From contig JAKSXM010000288.1 of the NCBI GenBank assembly GCA_022575985.1, positions 1,701,501-1,765,500 on the forward strand: DNA of 64,000 bases, given 5' to 3'. Positions within the stretch are counted from its first letter, which is position 1, and each line of letters begins with the position of its first letter. This stretch comes from Anagrus nilaparvatae (Eukaryota > Arthropoda > Insecta > Hymenoptera > Mymaridae). This document shows, piece by piece, positions 49,578-60,522 of the stretch. The position numbers and the translations under genes are program-made. The notes below the pieces were generated by a model. It ran no database searches and had not been told where the DNA came from. It saw only the letters and a program-made list of their open reading frames with translations.

Positions 49578-51503
49578 GTTTCATAGTATTCATATTCAAA
49601 ACTCTGTGACTGACCCATTTTTCAGTGAAATAACTAAGTTTAGTCGATAAATTATTGTAATTCCTTATGATACACATTAAATTTGTTTAAAATTCCATAA
49701 AAACGTCTAGTTTAATATTACACGTTTTAAAATTCCTATAAAATAACTTTTTACAACCAGGTACTTTTTCTGCATATAAAAATAAAAGAAACTTAAATTT
49801 CAATAATATAATCTGAACAATGACATTGTAAATCTTAGTTTTATGTAACATAACCTAAAAATTCTAAACTCGTAAAATATATAGTTGTAAAGGAATATTT
49901 ATATAGCATACAAGTCTTTTTACGGTCGAATTTCAATCTATATAGTCGACTATTCAAGACATTTACCATGCACTTGCGGCTGGAAAAATCGTTTCCTTTA
50001 GTAATTTATCGTTATTCCCTAGCATTTATTTACTTACACACATACGTATTCTTCTATATATTCTCAATTTTCACATATACATAAACTTAAATTTTATTTT
50101 ATAAACACACACACACACACATATATGCAATTTAAGAGAAGAATACAAGCAATAACTAGCCGATCAATAAAAGCTTTTGCTTTTCCAATATATGCAATAT
50201 ATATTCAAAATAAAGGGTGTATCTTTCTATAGCTATAAATATTCTACATACGAATGTGAATGAATTCACACGAATGCGTAATTAACGTCACACGTTACGC
50301 TGGGAGGTTCCTCGATAAACAATACTGAACAATCGTTCACTGTCATTCTCTTTTCTAACGCATGTTTTCACATATCAGACCATTGCTTATTTTTGTTTCT
50401 TTTTTAATTTTCTAAATTAGCATTATTGGGTATTTTCAGACTGATTTTATTTTTCTGGATAGCTAAAAAAATATAAAGTGATTGAAATTGAAAATGATTT
50501 TTAACATAAAAAATGTTGATAGAGAAGGGTGAATTTGGTAAAGTGTAAGAAATAATTTCAATTCAGATAGACTTAGCTCAATTTCGCACAACAAATCAAG
50601 TTCTACATTATCTATAAATATCGATTAATTTTCAAGATACATACTTATCTTCTGTACATGAATTACTTCATATACGTATAGAGAATTGAAGAGCTTTATG
50701 ATAAATAAATATAGAGTAATATATAAATGAACTTTCGGCCTTTGCCTACAGGGCAATAATGTCATTATCGATGAGTAAATTACCAATCTCTTTGTTATTG
50801 TTGTTGTTGTCTATATGTATTATAGATGGAAATTTCCTGATCTGATTCAATTCATTGGTTATATATGTTTAAACACATTTGTATCCAGTAAATATATGTT
50901 ATTGTTATTATCTATATTATTTTACTTTTCTATTGCATTAATAATGTTATTAGTACTTGAACTGACATGTAAAGGTGAAAAAGGCTGAATAGAGTTGATT
51001 TTATACTAATTGTTAATAGAATTTTTTGTAGCAGCAGTAATTACTGCAATGTTTTTAGTTTGACTCTATAATTTTGAGAAAAATAATATATGAATTTTTT
51101 TATAAAAATGCTGAAATTGCTGAATACGTTATTTAAATTTGCAATGAAAAAAATATAAATTAAAAAAATTTAAAAGATATAAGAATAGAAAAATTAAATA
51201 TTTATTAAGAAAGTCAGATTGTATGCTGTGTCTTGAAATATTAATGAAAAAGGAATCCTAAGTGCCTTGATTTTGAATTAATATTTGATTTCGGGTCACT
51301 TTAAAAGCAAACATTTTTGTTGTGCCAAAAAATCCATTAAATTTATAGTATACAACCTTTGCTAGATAAACAACAAGACTTGTTATAAACCAATTAAATA
51401 TTTGCTTGATTTTAATACTATTGAATAATTCCTTGAGGATCAAAATAATGAGAAAGTAGATTTTAAAGCTTATGTTTTTTTATCTATCTATCTTACTATC
51501 TTA
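49578..51503. other. AT-rich sequence; balanced patch at 50240-50400
   Basis: Contains (AC)8 at 50105-50120. The 50240-50400 patch is more base-balanced and non-repetitive (for example ACGTCACACGTTACGCTGGG), which might mark conserved non-coding or regulatory sequence, but no specific feature can be named. Confidence 0.4.
50105..50120 (+). repeat. (AC)8 microsatellite
   Basis: Eight AC units followed by an AT-rich tail. Confidence 0.9.
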
Positions 51504-51857
51504 CACTGTAAAAAGTAACTTTCTTATATTAACAAAAAAATTAGAACATTTTCGAAAAATTAGTAAATTTTCGAAAAAATTTGTAAATATTCGAAAAAAA
51601 TCGTATAAATACTAAATTTAGTATATTAACAAAAAATTTTAATATTCTCGATTTTTGTTTTGTGAATTCGCAAGAAAAATTGATAATTTACAATTTTTTT
51701 TCGAAAATTTACAAAAAATAATTGTAAATTTACAACTTTTTCCTTAAATTAACAAAAAAAAATCGAGAATTCTCGAATTTTTCGATAATATACTAAATTT
51801 AGTAAATTTACGATTTTTATCGAATATTTACAAAATTTTTTTAAAATTTACTAATCT
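51504..51857. mobile_element. CACTG-family MITE, copy 4 (right end truncated)
   Basis: It starts CACTGTAAAAAGTAACTTTC directly after TA and follows the family to ATATTTACAAAATTTTTTTA and AAATTTACTAAT, then diverges before the expected terminal AAGTTACTTTTTACAGTG. Its middle (TTTAGTATATTAACAAAAAA) preserves the uninterrupted version of the site where copy 3 was hit. Confidence 0.8.
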
Positions 51858-52124
51858 GATTTCGCATAAATTTTCGATTCAAAATTGTAACTGTAGATAT
51901 TTTCCAAAAATTTTCGAACTGTACACGAAATTTGATTTTTAGTTGGGTATCTGAATAAATTCGGTTAACCGCATATCCCTAGTTTTTAAATTATCTATTT
52001 TAGGAAAATTCTGAAATCACCACACAGTACGCTAATTTTTAAGTCGTACCAAGTTTCGAAGGCCGTAAATTTGCTATTCTAAAAAAAAAAACATTAATTT
52101 CATCGAAGGACCCCGCTTAAAACT

Positions 52125-52765
52125 ATTATAAATACCCTGCCAACTAGCTGGCACTAAGGTTCCTCAAACAATGAGCCAATTATAAGCATGCAATCATACA
52201 TACATTTATATTAATATTTAAGTTTTTTTTATTGATCAAAAATTTTGAAACAAATTTTCAAAAAATTAATTATCAGATTCGAGATATCGAGTAAAAACCA
52301 TACTTTCAAGTATAAGTTTTTTCATGGAAATAAATGAGATATTACATCTAAAATGAAAAAAAAAAAGTTTTCGATTTTTTAATAAAAAAATTTTTGGAAA
52401 AAAAAATTAGGTCTTAATTCGATAATGGTTGTAAAATATAACTGGTTACAATATTTTCAGATAATTGTACTTTCATAGAATTAAATGAGGTATTACAATT
52501 AAAAAAAAAAAAATATTGTAGTTATTTTAGTTTTTTTGTTTTTTTAATTTTGAGAAAACAAATTATGAAAGAATTCGATTTCAGATCCAAAAAATTACTA
52601 TAAATGAACTTTCTAAAACTAGTACTCTCAAAGAAATAAATTAGGTACTACGTCCAAAAAGAAAAAAAAAATTAGTGTTTTTTGTAATTTTTTGTGAAAA
52701 AAATTTTGGAAAAATAATTTAAAAAAAACTAGCTGGCACTGAGGTTCCTCAAACAATGGGCTGTA
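52125..52765 (+). repeat. array block 1 of the 155-mer family, with boundary motifs
   Basis: Bounded by two direct copies of AACTAGCTGGCACTNAGGTT followed by CCTCAAACAATG (about 52142 and 52727). Between them are three diverged monomers: A (CAGATTCGAGATATCGAGTA at 52274), B (TTAATTCGATAATGGTTGTA near 52414) and C (CAGATCCAAAAAATTACTAT near 52582). Each shares a core of ACTTTCATGGAAATAAAT-like, AGGTATTAC, an A-run, then TTTTTTGATAAAAAAATTTT. Not coding. Confidence 0.75.
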
Positions 52766-53049
52766 ATCTTTATTTACAACAAATATTATTGATTACAACT
52801 ATGCAATTATACATACATTTTTCGTTTTTAGTAGCTGGTAAAGTAGGTTATTAAGATCATTTTGTTATTAAAGTGAAAATTCTAGCGTCCATGGATTGGT
52901 AGCGCCGGCGTTAATGGATTTTAAATCATTTTTGCATAATTAAAAAGAGACAAATATAACAAAGGTAACGATGCGAAAATTACAAATATTCGCTCAATTA
53001 TTATAAAAAGATAGGAGTTTTTACCAGAATTTATAATAACTAGTATTAA

Positions 53050-53064
53050 GCGCGCGTCGCGCGC
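53050..53064. repeat. GC palindrome GCGCGCG-T-CGCGCGC
   Basis: A 15-base near-perfect palindrome (central base unpaired), the densest CpG cluster in the window, preceded by TAATAACTAGTATTAA. The layout resembles the GC hairpin at 22235. It might be a terminal hairpin of a Helitron-like element, but the rest of such an element is not seen. Confidence 0.7.
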
Positions 53065-53386
53065 AGAATGATTTAAAACTTTCAACCTTAATTATTTTCT
53101 TAAATACCAAAATTTATTCTTACTTTAATTATTTTAATCATATCAACTACTCGACGTACTATAACTAACCTCAAAAATAATAAAAATATAATATAAACAA
53201 TAAAACAATTAATTTTAACCTATTAACAATGAAACAATGAAATTTATATGAGCCAATCAGAATGACTCTTTAGCTATAACAATGTACATAGTTACTGTTG
53301 CGATCAACATGTCCTTTTTAAAAAAGGATTTCTTATAATTTATTTTCTCAGTGTACTTCTTGCATTTGACCAATCTTCCGCAACAA

Positions 53387-53410
53387 TGATAATAATAATA
53401 ATAATAATAT
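53387..53410 (+). repeat. (AAT)n microsatellite
   Basis: About eight ATA/AAT triplets, beginning with one GAT. Confidence 0.9.
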
Positions 53411-55004
53411 TTTGTAATAAAAAAAATAACCACATTAATTGCTTCAAGATTTTAACATTATTTATATTATTTCTATTAATCACAAAATAATAAATTATTT
53501 AATTCTATAAATTGTTTGATTCTTTAAAAAATGCCAATATAACTTTAAATCTTAATTTTAAAATGCAAACATAACCATTTAATATTTTCAGGCTGTTTAT
53601 TATTGTTTATAATTTCATTAAGCTGCATACATAAATAAACATAGCAACGAGCAAAATAATCCAAGGAAGTCAAAAAGAGGCAAGATTTCCATCCCTCTTT
53701 CTTGTGTGTTATAATTTATATCAAAATAAAAAAAAAATTGTGATCGGATACAAAAAATTACTATAAACTAAATTTCTAAAACTTGTACTCTCATTAAAAT
53801 AAATTAGATATGTCCAAAACGAAAAATAAATTTGGTGTTTTATGTATTTTTTTGTGACGAAGATTTTGGAGAAAAAAATTTTTTCAAAAAATTAATTATC
53901 AGATTCAAGATATCGAGTAAAAATCATCATTTCAAATATAAGTAATTTCATGGAAATGAATGAGGTATTACTTCCAAATTAAAAAAAAAAGTATTTTGAG
54001 ATTTTTTTAATAAACAAATTTTTGGAAAAAAAAGTTAGGTATTCATTCGAAAATGGTTTTGAAATATCACTGGTTACAATATTTTAAAATATTAGTACTT
54101 TCATAATTACATTAAAAAAAAAAAAAAATATTGCAGTTTTTTTTATTTTTCTTTTTTTTTTAATCTTGAGAAAAAAATTTTGAAAAAACTAAGTATCAGA
54201 TCCAAAAAATTACTATAAACGAGATTCTTAAAACTAGTACTTCCATGGAAATAAATTGGGTACTACGTCCAAAAATAAAAAAAAAAATTTGTATTTTTTG
54301 TATTTTTTTGTGAAAAAAATTTTAGAAAAAAAATTTTCAGAAAATTAAGTATCAGATTCGAGATATCGAGTAAAAACCATACTTTCAAATATAAGTACTT
54401 TCATGGAAATGAATGAGGTATTACATCCAAATTAAAAAAAAAAAAGGGGGGTTTGAGATTTTTTTGATAAAAAAATTTTTGGAAAAAAAATTAGGTCCTA
54501 ATTCGATAATGGTTTTGAAATATCACTAGTTACAATATTTTCAGATACTAGTACTTTCATAGAATTAAATGAGGTATTACACCAAAAAAAAAAAAAAAAT
54601 ATTGCAGTTTTTTTTATTTTTCTTTTTTTTTAATCTTGAGAAAAAAATTTTGAAAAAACTAAGTATCAGATCCATAAAATTACTATAAACGAGGTTCTTA
54701 AAACTAGTACTTCCATGGAAATAAATTAGGTACTTCGTCCAAAAAGAAAAAAAAAATTGGTATTTTTTGTATTTTTTTGTGAAAAAAATTTTAGAAAAAA
54801 AATTTTCAGAAAATTAAGTATCCGATTCGAGATATCATGTGAAAACCATACTTTCAAATATAAGTACTTTCGTGGAAATAAATGAGGTGTTACATCCAAA
54901 TTAAAAAAAAAAAAAAGTACCTCGAGCTTTTTTGGTGAAAAAATTTTTGAAAAAAAAATTAGGTCTTAATTCCATGATGTTTGTGAAATATCACCGATTA
55001 CATA

Positions 55005-55007
<3 letters not shown>

Positions 55008-55042
<35 letters not shown>
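55008..55042 (+). repeat. (AC)17 microsatellite inside array
   Basis: Uninterrupted AC tract replacing the second half of a B monomer. Confidence 0.95.
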
Positions 55043-55046
<4 letters not shown>

Positions 55047-55140
55047 GACTTTTTTTAAAAACCGGTTTTTTAGCTTCCTGGGGTCCCAAAACGTGCTTAT
55101 ATGCCAAAAAATAGAAAATCAAATTTCGACCTAACACAAT

Positions 55141-55159
55141 GGTTCCTCTTTGAGGAACC
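55141..55159. repeat. hairpin GGTTCCTC-TTT-GAGGAACC, copy 1
   Basis: Perfect 8 bp stem with TTT loop, at the end of the CA-associated module. The same half-site GGTTCCTC marks both boundaries of array block 1. Confidence 0.85.
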
Positions 55160-55825
55160 AAAATTAATTATCAGATTCGAAACATCGAATAAAAATCGTA
55201 CTTTCAAATATAAGTACTTTCATGGAAATAAATTAGGTATTACATCCAATTTAAAAAAAAAAAAAAATAATTTGAAATTTTTAGATGAAAAAATTTTTGA
55301 AAAAAAAATTAGGTCTTAATTCCATAATGGTTGTGAAATATCACCGGTTACAATATTTCACAATATTTTCAGATATTCGTACTTTCATAGAAAAAAATTA
55401 AGTATTACGTCCTAAAATAAAAAAAATTTTGGCATTTTTTGTATTTTTTGGCAACAAAAATTTTAAGAAAAAAATTTTGAAAAAATTAGGTATCAGGTCC
55501 AAAACAATGCTATAAACGATATTTCTAAAACTAGTACTTCCACAGAAATAAATTAGGTACTACGTCCAAAGAGAAAAAATAATTTGGTATTTTTTGTATT
55601 TTTTGGTGAAAAAAATTTTGAGAAAAAAATTTTCAAAAAATTTAGTTATTAGATTCGAGATATCGAGTAAAAATCGTACTTTCAAATATAGGTACTTTCG
55701 TGGAAATAAATGAGGCATCCAAATTAAAAAAAAAAAAAGTAGTTTGAGATTTTTTGATAAAAAAATTTTTGAAAAAAAAATTAGGTCTTAATTCCATAAT
55801 AGTTGTGAAATTTCACCGGTTACAT

Positions 55826-55842
55826 ACACACACACACACACA

Positions 55843-55894
<52 letters not shown>
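55826..55894 (+). repeat. (AC)34 microsatellite with one interruption
   Basis: AC tract with a single T at 55849. Twice the length of the copy at 55008, showing length instability after duplication. Confidence 0.95.
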
Positions 55895-55898
<4 letters not shown>

Positions 55899-55992
55899 TA
55901 CTTTTTTTAAAAACCGGTTTTTTAGCTTCCTGGGGTCTCAAAACGTGCTTATATGCCAATAAATCAAAAATCGAAATTTGACCTATCACAAT

Positions 55993-56011
55993 GGTTCCTC
56001 TTTGAGGAACC
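55993..56011. repeat. hairpin GGTTCCTC-TTT-GAGGAACC, copy 2
   Basis: Identical to 55141-55159 and in the same position relative to its CA tract; it terminates the whole array. Confidence 0.85.
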
Positions 56012-56013
56012 AA

Positions 56014-57602
56014 AAATAAGTAATTTCGACTTGAGATTTGTAAGAAAATTAAATACTTATTAGTACAAGAAAGAGAGGCCCAAAGAGGTAAATTTTCGCT
56101 AAAGTAATATTTTTTTTCAACTTTTGAACTCTAAGTTAAAATAGTACAAGAAAAAGATTAATACTAGAGGAAACGTTAAAAAAAAACTAGATAATTGTCA
56201 GTCCTTTGATTAAGGAAACCTCTAAGCAGAAAATAGATACCCCTTGATTAAAATTACCAGTACAAAGCTTTTTTAAAAAAAAGTCTGAATGTTAAACATC
56301 TTTTGACTAACTGTAAATTAATTATTTCAAGTTTATAATAATTAAATATTTTAATATCGCCTTTAACAATGAAGTCAGTTAAAATTAAAATACAAAAGTT
56401 TTAAACTTACTTATTTAATTTATCTTTTATTAAAAAAAATAAAAACTTTTCAACTGAAAGTAAAATATAAAAAATAATTATTATTAAAATCGCATGAAAC
56501 TATAAATTATTTAAACATAAACAAATTTTTCTTTTAATATTTTCATACAGTCATATAATAAGAAAAAAGAAAAATTTTTTTTAGAGATAAGAATAAAATA
56601 ATTTTTTTTTCTTTCTTTTGTTTAATTTCTTTTACTCAGAAAGCATTTAAAAAATAAGAAAAGAAGTTTAATTAAGTTAAAAAGTAAAATAAACTTTATT
56701 TTTATCTGTTTTTAAAAATCTTTAAAAGTTTTATAAATGAAAATTTAAAAAAATTTTTAAATCATAAATATTGACAGGTTACGTAGGCTTGATAATAATA
56801 AAATTAAACTTTTTTTATTAATTATTCTCTTATATTTTTCTTGATCGATGAAAAGCAATTTTCTAAGGGATCATTTATAATAAAGTCAGTGAGTAAAAAT
56901 ATGATTTTCTTCTATAATATAGCTACTTTAACTTTTTTTTTTCATTTTTTTTATATACCTTATAAAAGTCTTGAACTAATGCATAATTAATAAAGATCTC
57001 TTCTTTGCTGTCGTTAATGTGTCTGTTTTGTTATTATGCAATTTATTAGAAATATTTTTATTTAGTTTGACGTTTTTTTATGGTAAGGTAAAGAGTGAAT
57101 ATTTAAATCTCATTTTTAACTTTTCTAAGTAATAAATTTAATGATTTTGAATGGTAAATAGTCTAAAAAATTTATCAAAAAAGTCTATAATGCTTAAAAT
57201 TATGTTTAAATGTTTATTTAAAAGCTCTTTATTTATGTTACAAATAGATTAAGGTTTATTAGAATTGACTTTATTTGACATTAGAATCACTTTATTTCTT
57301 AGGCTAGAGCCTACGTAAAAATTTTCTATTTAACCCTCCGTTAACAAACATGAGCTATACTGTTCTTCTGAATATTTAAACATTTTGAATAATTTAAGAA
57401 TTTTATCTTTTTTTGCAATTTAGCTAAAATAATACTTATAATCGATGCAATGAAAAACGTAACTTAAAGCCTTAAATGTTACACACCATTTATCAAACTC
57501 AGTCAGTTGAAAAATTTTTAAAATAGTCAAAAAAAAGTATTATATAATTACGTAACAGCTTTTAATTATTGCTTAACTCCAGACCAGTTCCAAACCATTG
57601 AA
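56014..57602. other. AT-rich sequence without recognised genes
   Basis: No features beyond homopolymers. It lies immediately downstream (on the minus strand) of the 57.6 kb splice signal. Confidence 0.45.
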
Positions 57603-57640
57603 ACTTACCTGAAACAAAAATAAAAAAAAAAATTAAATTT
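57603..57640 (-). promoter_or_regulatory. candidate recursive-splicing ratchet point (minus strand)
   Basis: On the minus strand, a run of 11 T, then ATTTTTGTTTCAG ending at 57609, then GTAAGTTTCAATGG starting at 57608. The acceptor has an excellent pyrimidine tract and CAG, and the abutting donor GTAAGT is the perfect consensus. TTTAAT upstream is a weak branch-point candidate. The core TTTTTGTTTCAGGT-AGTTT is the same as at 19.3 kb (A here, G there). Neither site has an exon between acceptor and donor. Role inferred from the known ratchet-point consensus in long insect introns. Confidence 0.55.
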
Positions 57641-57777
57641 TTATAATTGGAAAAGTATGTTTATTACAAAATGAATTTTCTTCACAAAAAATTTAAAATG
57701 ATTACTAAAAAAATTTATAACCGGTTTGTGTAAACACAATCAAAATGCATGGAACATGGAGGGGTAGGTGTAATGCA

Positions 57778-57793
57778 AATGTTACGTAACATT
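57778..57793. promoter_or_regulatory. perfect palindrome AATGTTACGTAACATT
   Basis: Contains TTACGTAA, the consensus for PAR-type and C/EBP-related bZIP factors. A single site in unannotated DNA, so a regulatory role is speculative. Confidence 0.3.
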
Positions 57794-58053
57794 ACAATAA
57801 AATTCGCTGTTTTTATAACATGTAATTATCACCATTTTTAGATGTTAAAATTATAATCCGAAACTATTCTGAGTCCTTGATTTGAAATTATTCCAAGCCT
57901 ATTTGGAATAATAAATTCTTCCAAGTCTTATTTGACCCTTCCCACTAGATTTTCAGACTTCCAGGGTACCCTCTCCTTATAAATATGTTCCATATTAAAA
58001 CGGGTTATTCTTTTTAACTATGATGAAGTTAAGTAAGTAAAAACTTAAAAACA

Positions 58054-58152
58054 TGTCAGGTTTCTATGCTTGAATTTTTAATTTCCAAGAATTTGCTTAA
58101 AAATGCAAGTAAATTTTTGGAAACTAACAAATTCAAGCGCTGTAACCTGACA
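58054..58152. repeat. hairpin, TGTCAG...CTGACA family, copy 2
   Basis: Ends TGTCAGGTTTCTATGCTTGA and TTCAAGCGCTGTAACCTGACA are inverted near-complements. Inner AATTTCCAAGAATTTGC and AAATTTTTGGAAA arms also pair. Layout matches 35235-35318, and a related half-arm (GGGCTTGAATTTTAAATTTCC) occurs near 59702. Confidence 0.6.
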
Positions 58153-60460
58153 GCGTGAATTACCCATACAGGGAAATAATTTTCCATGAGCAGAGTCACT
58201 GAGAAGTCAAAAGTGTTTACCGTTGATAATTTATTTTCATTTCTTCTAAACTCTCCTACATTATTTATAACTTTCTTAGAGTTGAAAAAAAAATGAATCG
58301 ATGTTTACACTCGTAAGTGCTACAACTATCAATTTGTTAGAATCAAACTTACACAGTTGAAATAAACACTTAGAAAAAATAAAATAAAATAAAGTTCATA
58401 AAAAATATTTTATAATAAAAGAGATAAAAAGTTAGAAAAAAAAAACTCTAGGATGTAAACATACCTTCTGGCAATTACGCTTGAGTATCTAAAAAACTTA
58501 AAAGCTTCTATAATATAAAGTATTTTTGTAACCTAAGACAAGCTTTTTTCATAAAAACGTCCATGTATAAATAAACTTAAAGCTTTCTTCTCTTAAACTT
58601 ATATTAACTTGAACTCGGTATTTACGCTTTTGTATGAAAAGATACTTTTAAAGAAAATAATGTTGTTTTCTTTTTATCGATATTTTTTTTTTTATTTACT
58701 TATCTAAGATTTTTTTTTTTGCCTTGTTTTTGTAAATTTTAAAAAAGGAATTTATGTAAAAATTTTTTTTTAATAGCTGATTTGAATAACTTAAAAAGAC
58801 GCAAATGAACGCCATTTTCGTCAAATATGAGAAAGCCAAAAATTATGAAAAATGAATAATAAATGAAAAATTTGCGAATAATAATAATAACAAAAATGAA
58901 TTTATATTAAATTTAAAGCTTGGATAAAAATATATAGGATATGCTTAATTATATCAATTTAGAAGTACTTAAGATTTTCAGGACGGAAATATACAATTCA
59001 AGATAAAGCTAATTCTCCTCTTGACTCTTTCAATATTTATATATATATTCCTTGCTTAAAAGTTATTCAATTTGACAAAGAATTTATGGCTTTATTAGAA
59101 ATGACTTTTTAAAAAAGTTTAATTAATTTTGCGGAAAACTGTATTATATAATTTAACCTCGCTTGCTCGCTTTTATTCTCAATTTTAGTACAGATAGATA
59201 AACAGAATATATACTTTCGACTTTAATTAACTTCTTTTTTTAAATTACTTTCAGATGTTTTTATAGATTTATCAATTAGTCGTAAAAATTAATTATCCAT
59301 TTCTTTTATTCATCTTTTAGGGCAATTCTAGAATTTTGTTTTCAATTTTGTTACTTTTTTATTCAAGGATTGTAACTTATTCTTTGTAGTTAAAACGTTT
59401 TGATGTTCATTTTTTTTATAGTTTATAGTCAGTTTAATTACCCATTGGGGCCCCAGTGGTAGTTTATAGAGAATTATCTACGTTAATTTTACAGTTTGTA
59501 ATTATTTTGTAATTTTGTACAAATGTTTAAATAAGTGCTTGAATGTAAGAATTATTCAGATAGTATGTTAACCAGAGAAGGAATCACACGTAAACTGAAT
59601 TCACTTTAGTAAATTTTTAAAACAAAAAAAAAATAAATCCAACTTGATTATTCATGAAGCCCTTTCAAACATTTCGCAAAGAATTTACTTCTTGAGGTAG
59701 TTGGGCTTGAATTTTAAATTTCCGAAAATTCGCTTGAATATTCATAAAATTTTTTTTCATTATCATTTTGTGTAAACTTGACCTTTATTCCACATTAACT
59801 CATAATCTAAATAATATTACTCATAAAATAAACAAACAAAAAAGAGAAAAAAATGTGCATGTAAGTGTGCAAACAATAACTGCAATTTGCACGCAGGTTC
59901 AAGATCATCTTTTTTTTCAGTTTATACACTGACAAGTACGAATAAAAATGAATGTACAGTAAAATTAAAAGTAGAAAATGAAAAAAAAAAAAAATTCGTA
60001 GAGAAAAAAAATTCTTTTTTTTTTATGCATTTAAAATAATGAAAATATAAATTATTATTATTATTTATATTTTTTAGCTTAAGAAGAAAAGAAGTGAAAA
60101 TGTGTTTTATATATTTTTATGTAAACATTTTTAACATTTTTAAGGAAAAAGAAAATTTTTTAATATATTATAAATTTTTTTTGCGTATGTTTACGTTTTT
60201 AACTGTTTTATAATGCCAAGGGCTGTAAAATATAATAAAAAAGGTATGTGGTTAAGTACTTTTGCTATAAATATATGGTTTATTTTACTAAAAACTAGTA
60301 AAAATATGGTAAATTTTTTTTCAATTTAACATGGAACATGTTCATTGGATGGGGTATTTGAAAAAGTTTGGTTCGGCAGGGGGATGAAAAATTGACGTTT
60401 TTAGGGGGGGTGGGGTGAAATGGACTTAAAATATTTTCGATTTAGGGACTTATTTGAAGT

Positions 60461-60493
60461 GGGAGTCAAGGCCTGATCAGGTCCTTGACTCCC
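60461..60493. repeat. 33 bp near-perfect palindrome
   Basis: GGGAGTCAAGG, CCTGATCAGG, then TCCTTGACTCCC: the two halves are complementary except for one offset at the centre. GC-rich, at the edge of the 60.5 kb tandem repeat. Confidence 0.85.
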
Positions 60494-60522
60494 CTTTAAC
60501 CCGTATGGACCTAATCTGATCG

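Larger units (their letters stand above)
52766..53741. other. non-array spacer
   Basis: Non-repetitive AT-rich spacer between two array blocks. It includes a GC palindrome at 53050-53064 and an (AAT)n run at 53387-53410. Confidence 0.5.
53742..56013 (+). repeat. array block 2: higher-order repeat of three 155-mers
   Basis: Monomers follow in order C (53742), A (53900), B (about 54040), C (about 54197), A (54353), B (about 54497), C (about 54666), A (54822), B (about 54967, cut by a CA tract), hairpin module, A (55172), B (about 55317), C (about 55492), A (55650), B (about 55788, cut by a CA tract), hairpin module. Same-type monomers recur every 453-478 bp, and all three types share the same core, so the 460 bp unit is itself a trimer. 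Two B monomers end at a CA microsatellite followed by a duplicated module of about 115 bp. Short open frames here merely translate the repeat. Confidence 0.85.
57641..60460. other. AT-rich sequence; short palindromes only
   Basis: Contains a perfect 16 bp palindrome at 57778-57793, the hairpin at 58054-58152 and a near-palindrome CCATTGGGGCCCCAGTGG at about 59442-59459. No genes recognised. Confidence 0.45.

Noticed and set aside
54932..56013. Open frames with His-Thr or Val-Cys repeats
   Set aside because: Translations of the CA microsatellites and satellite monomers.
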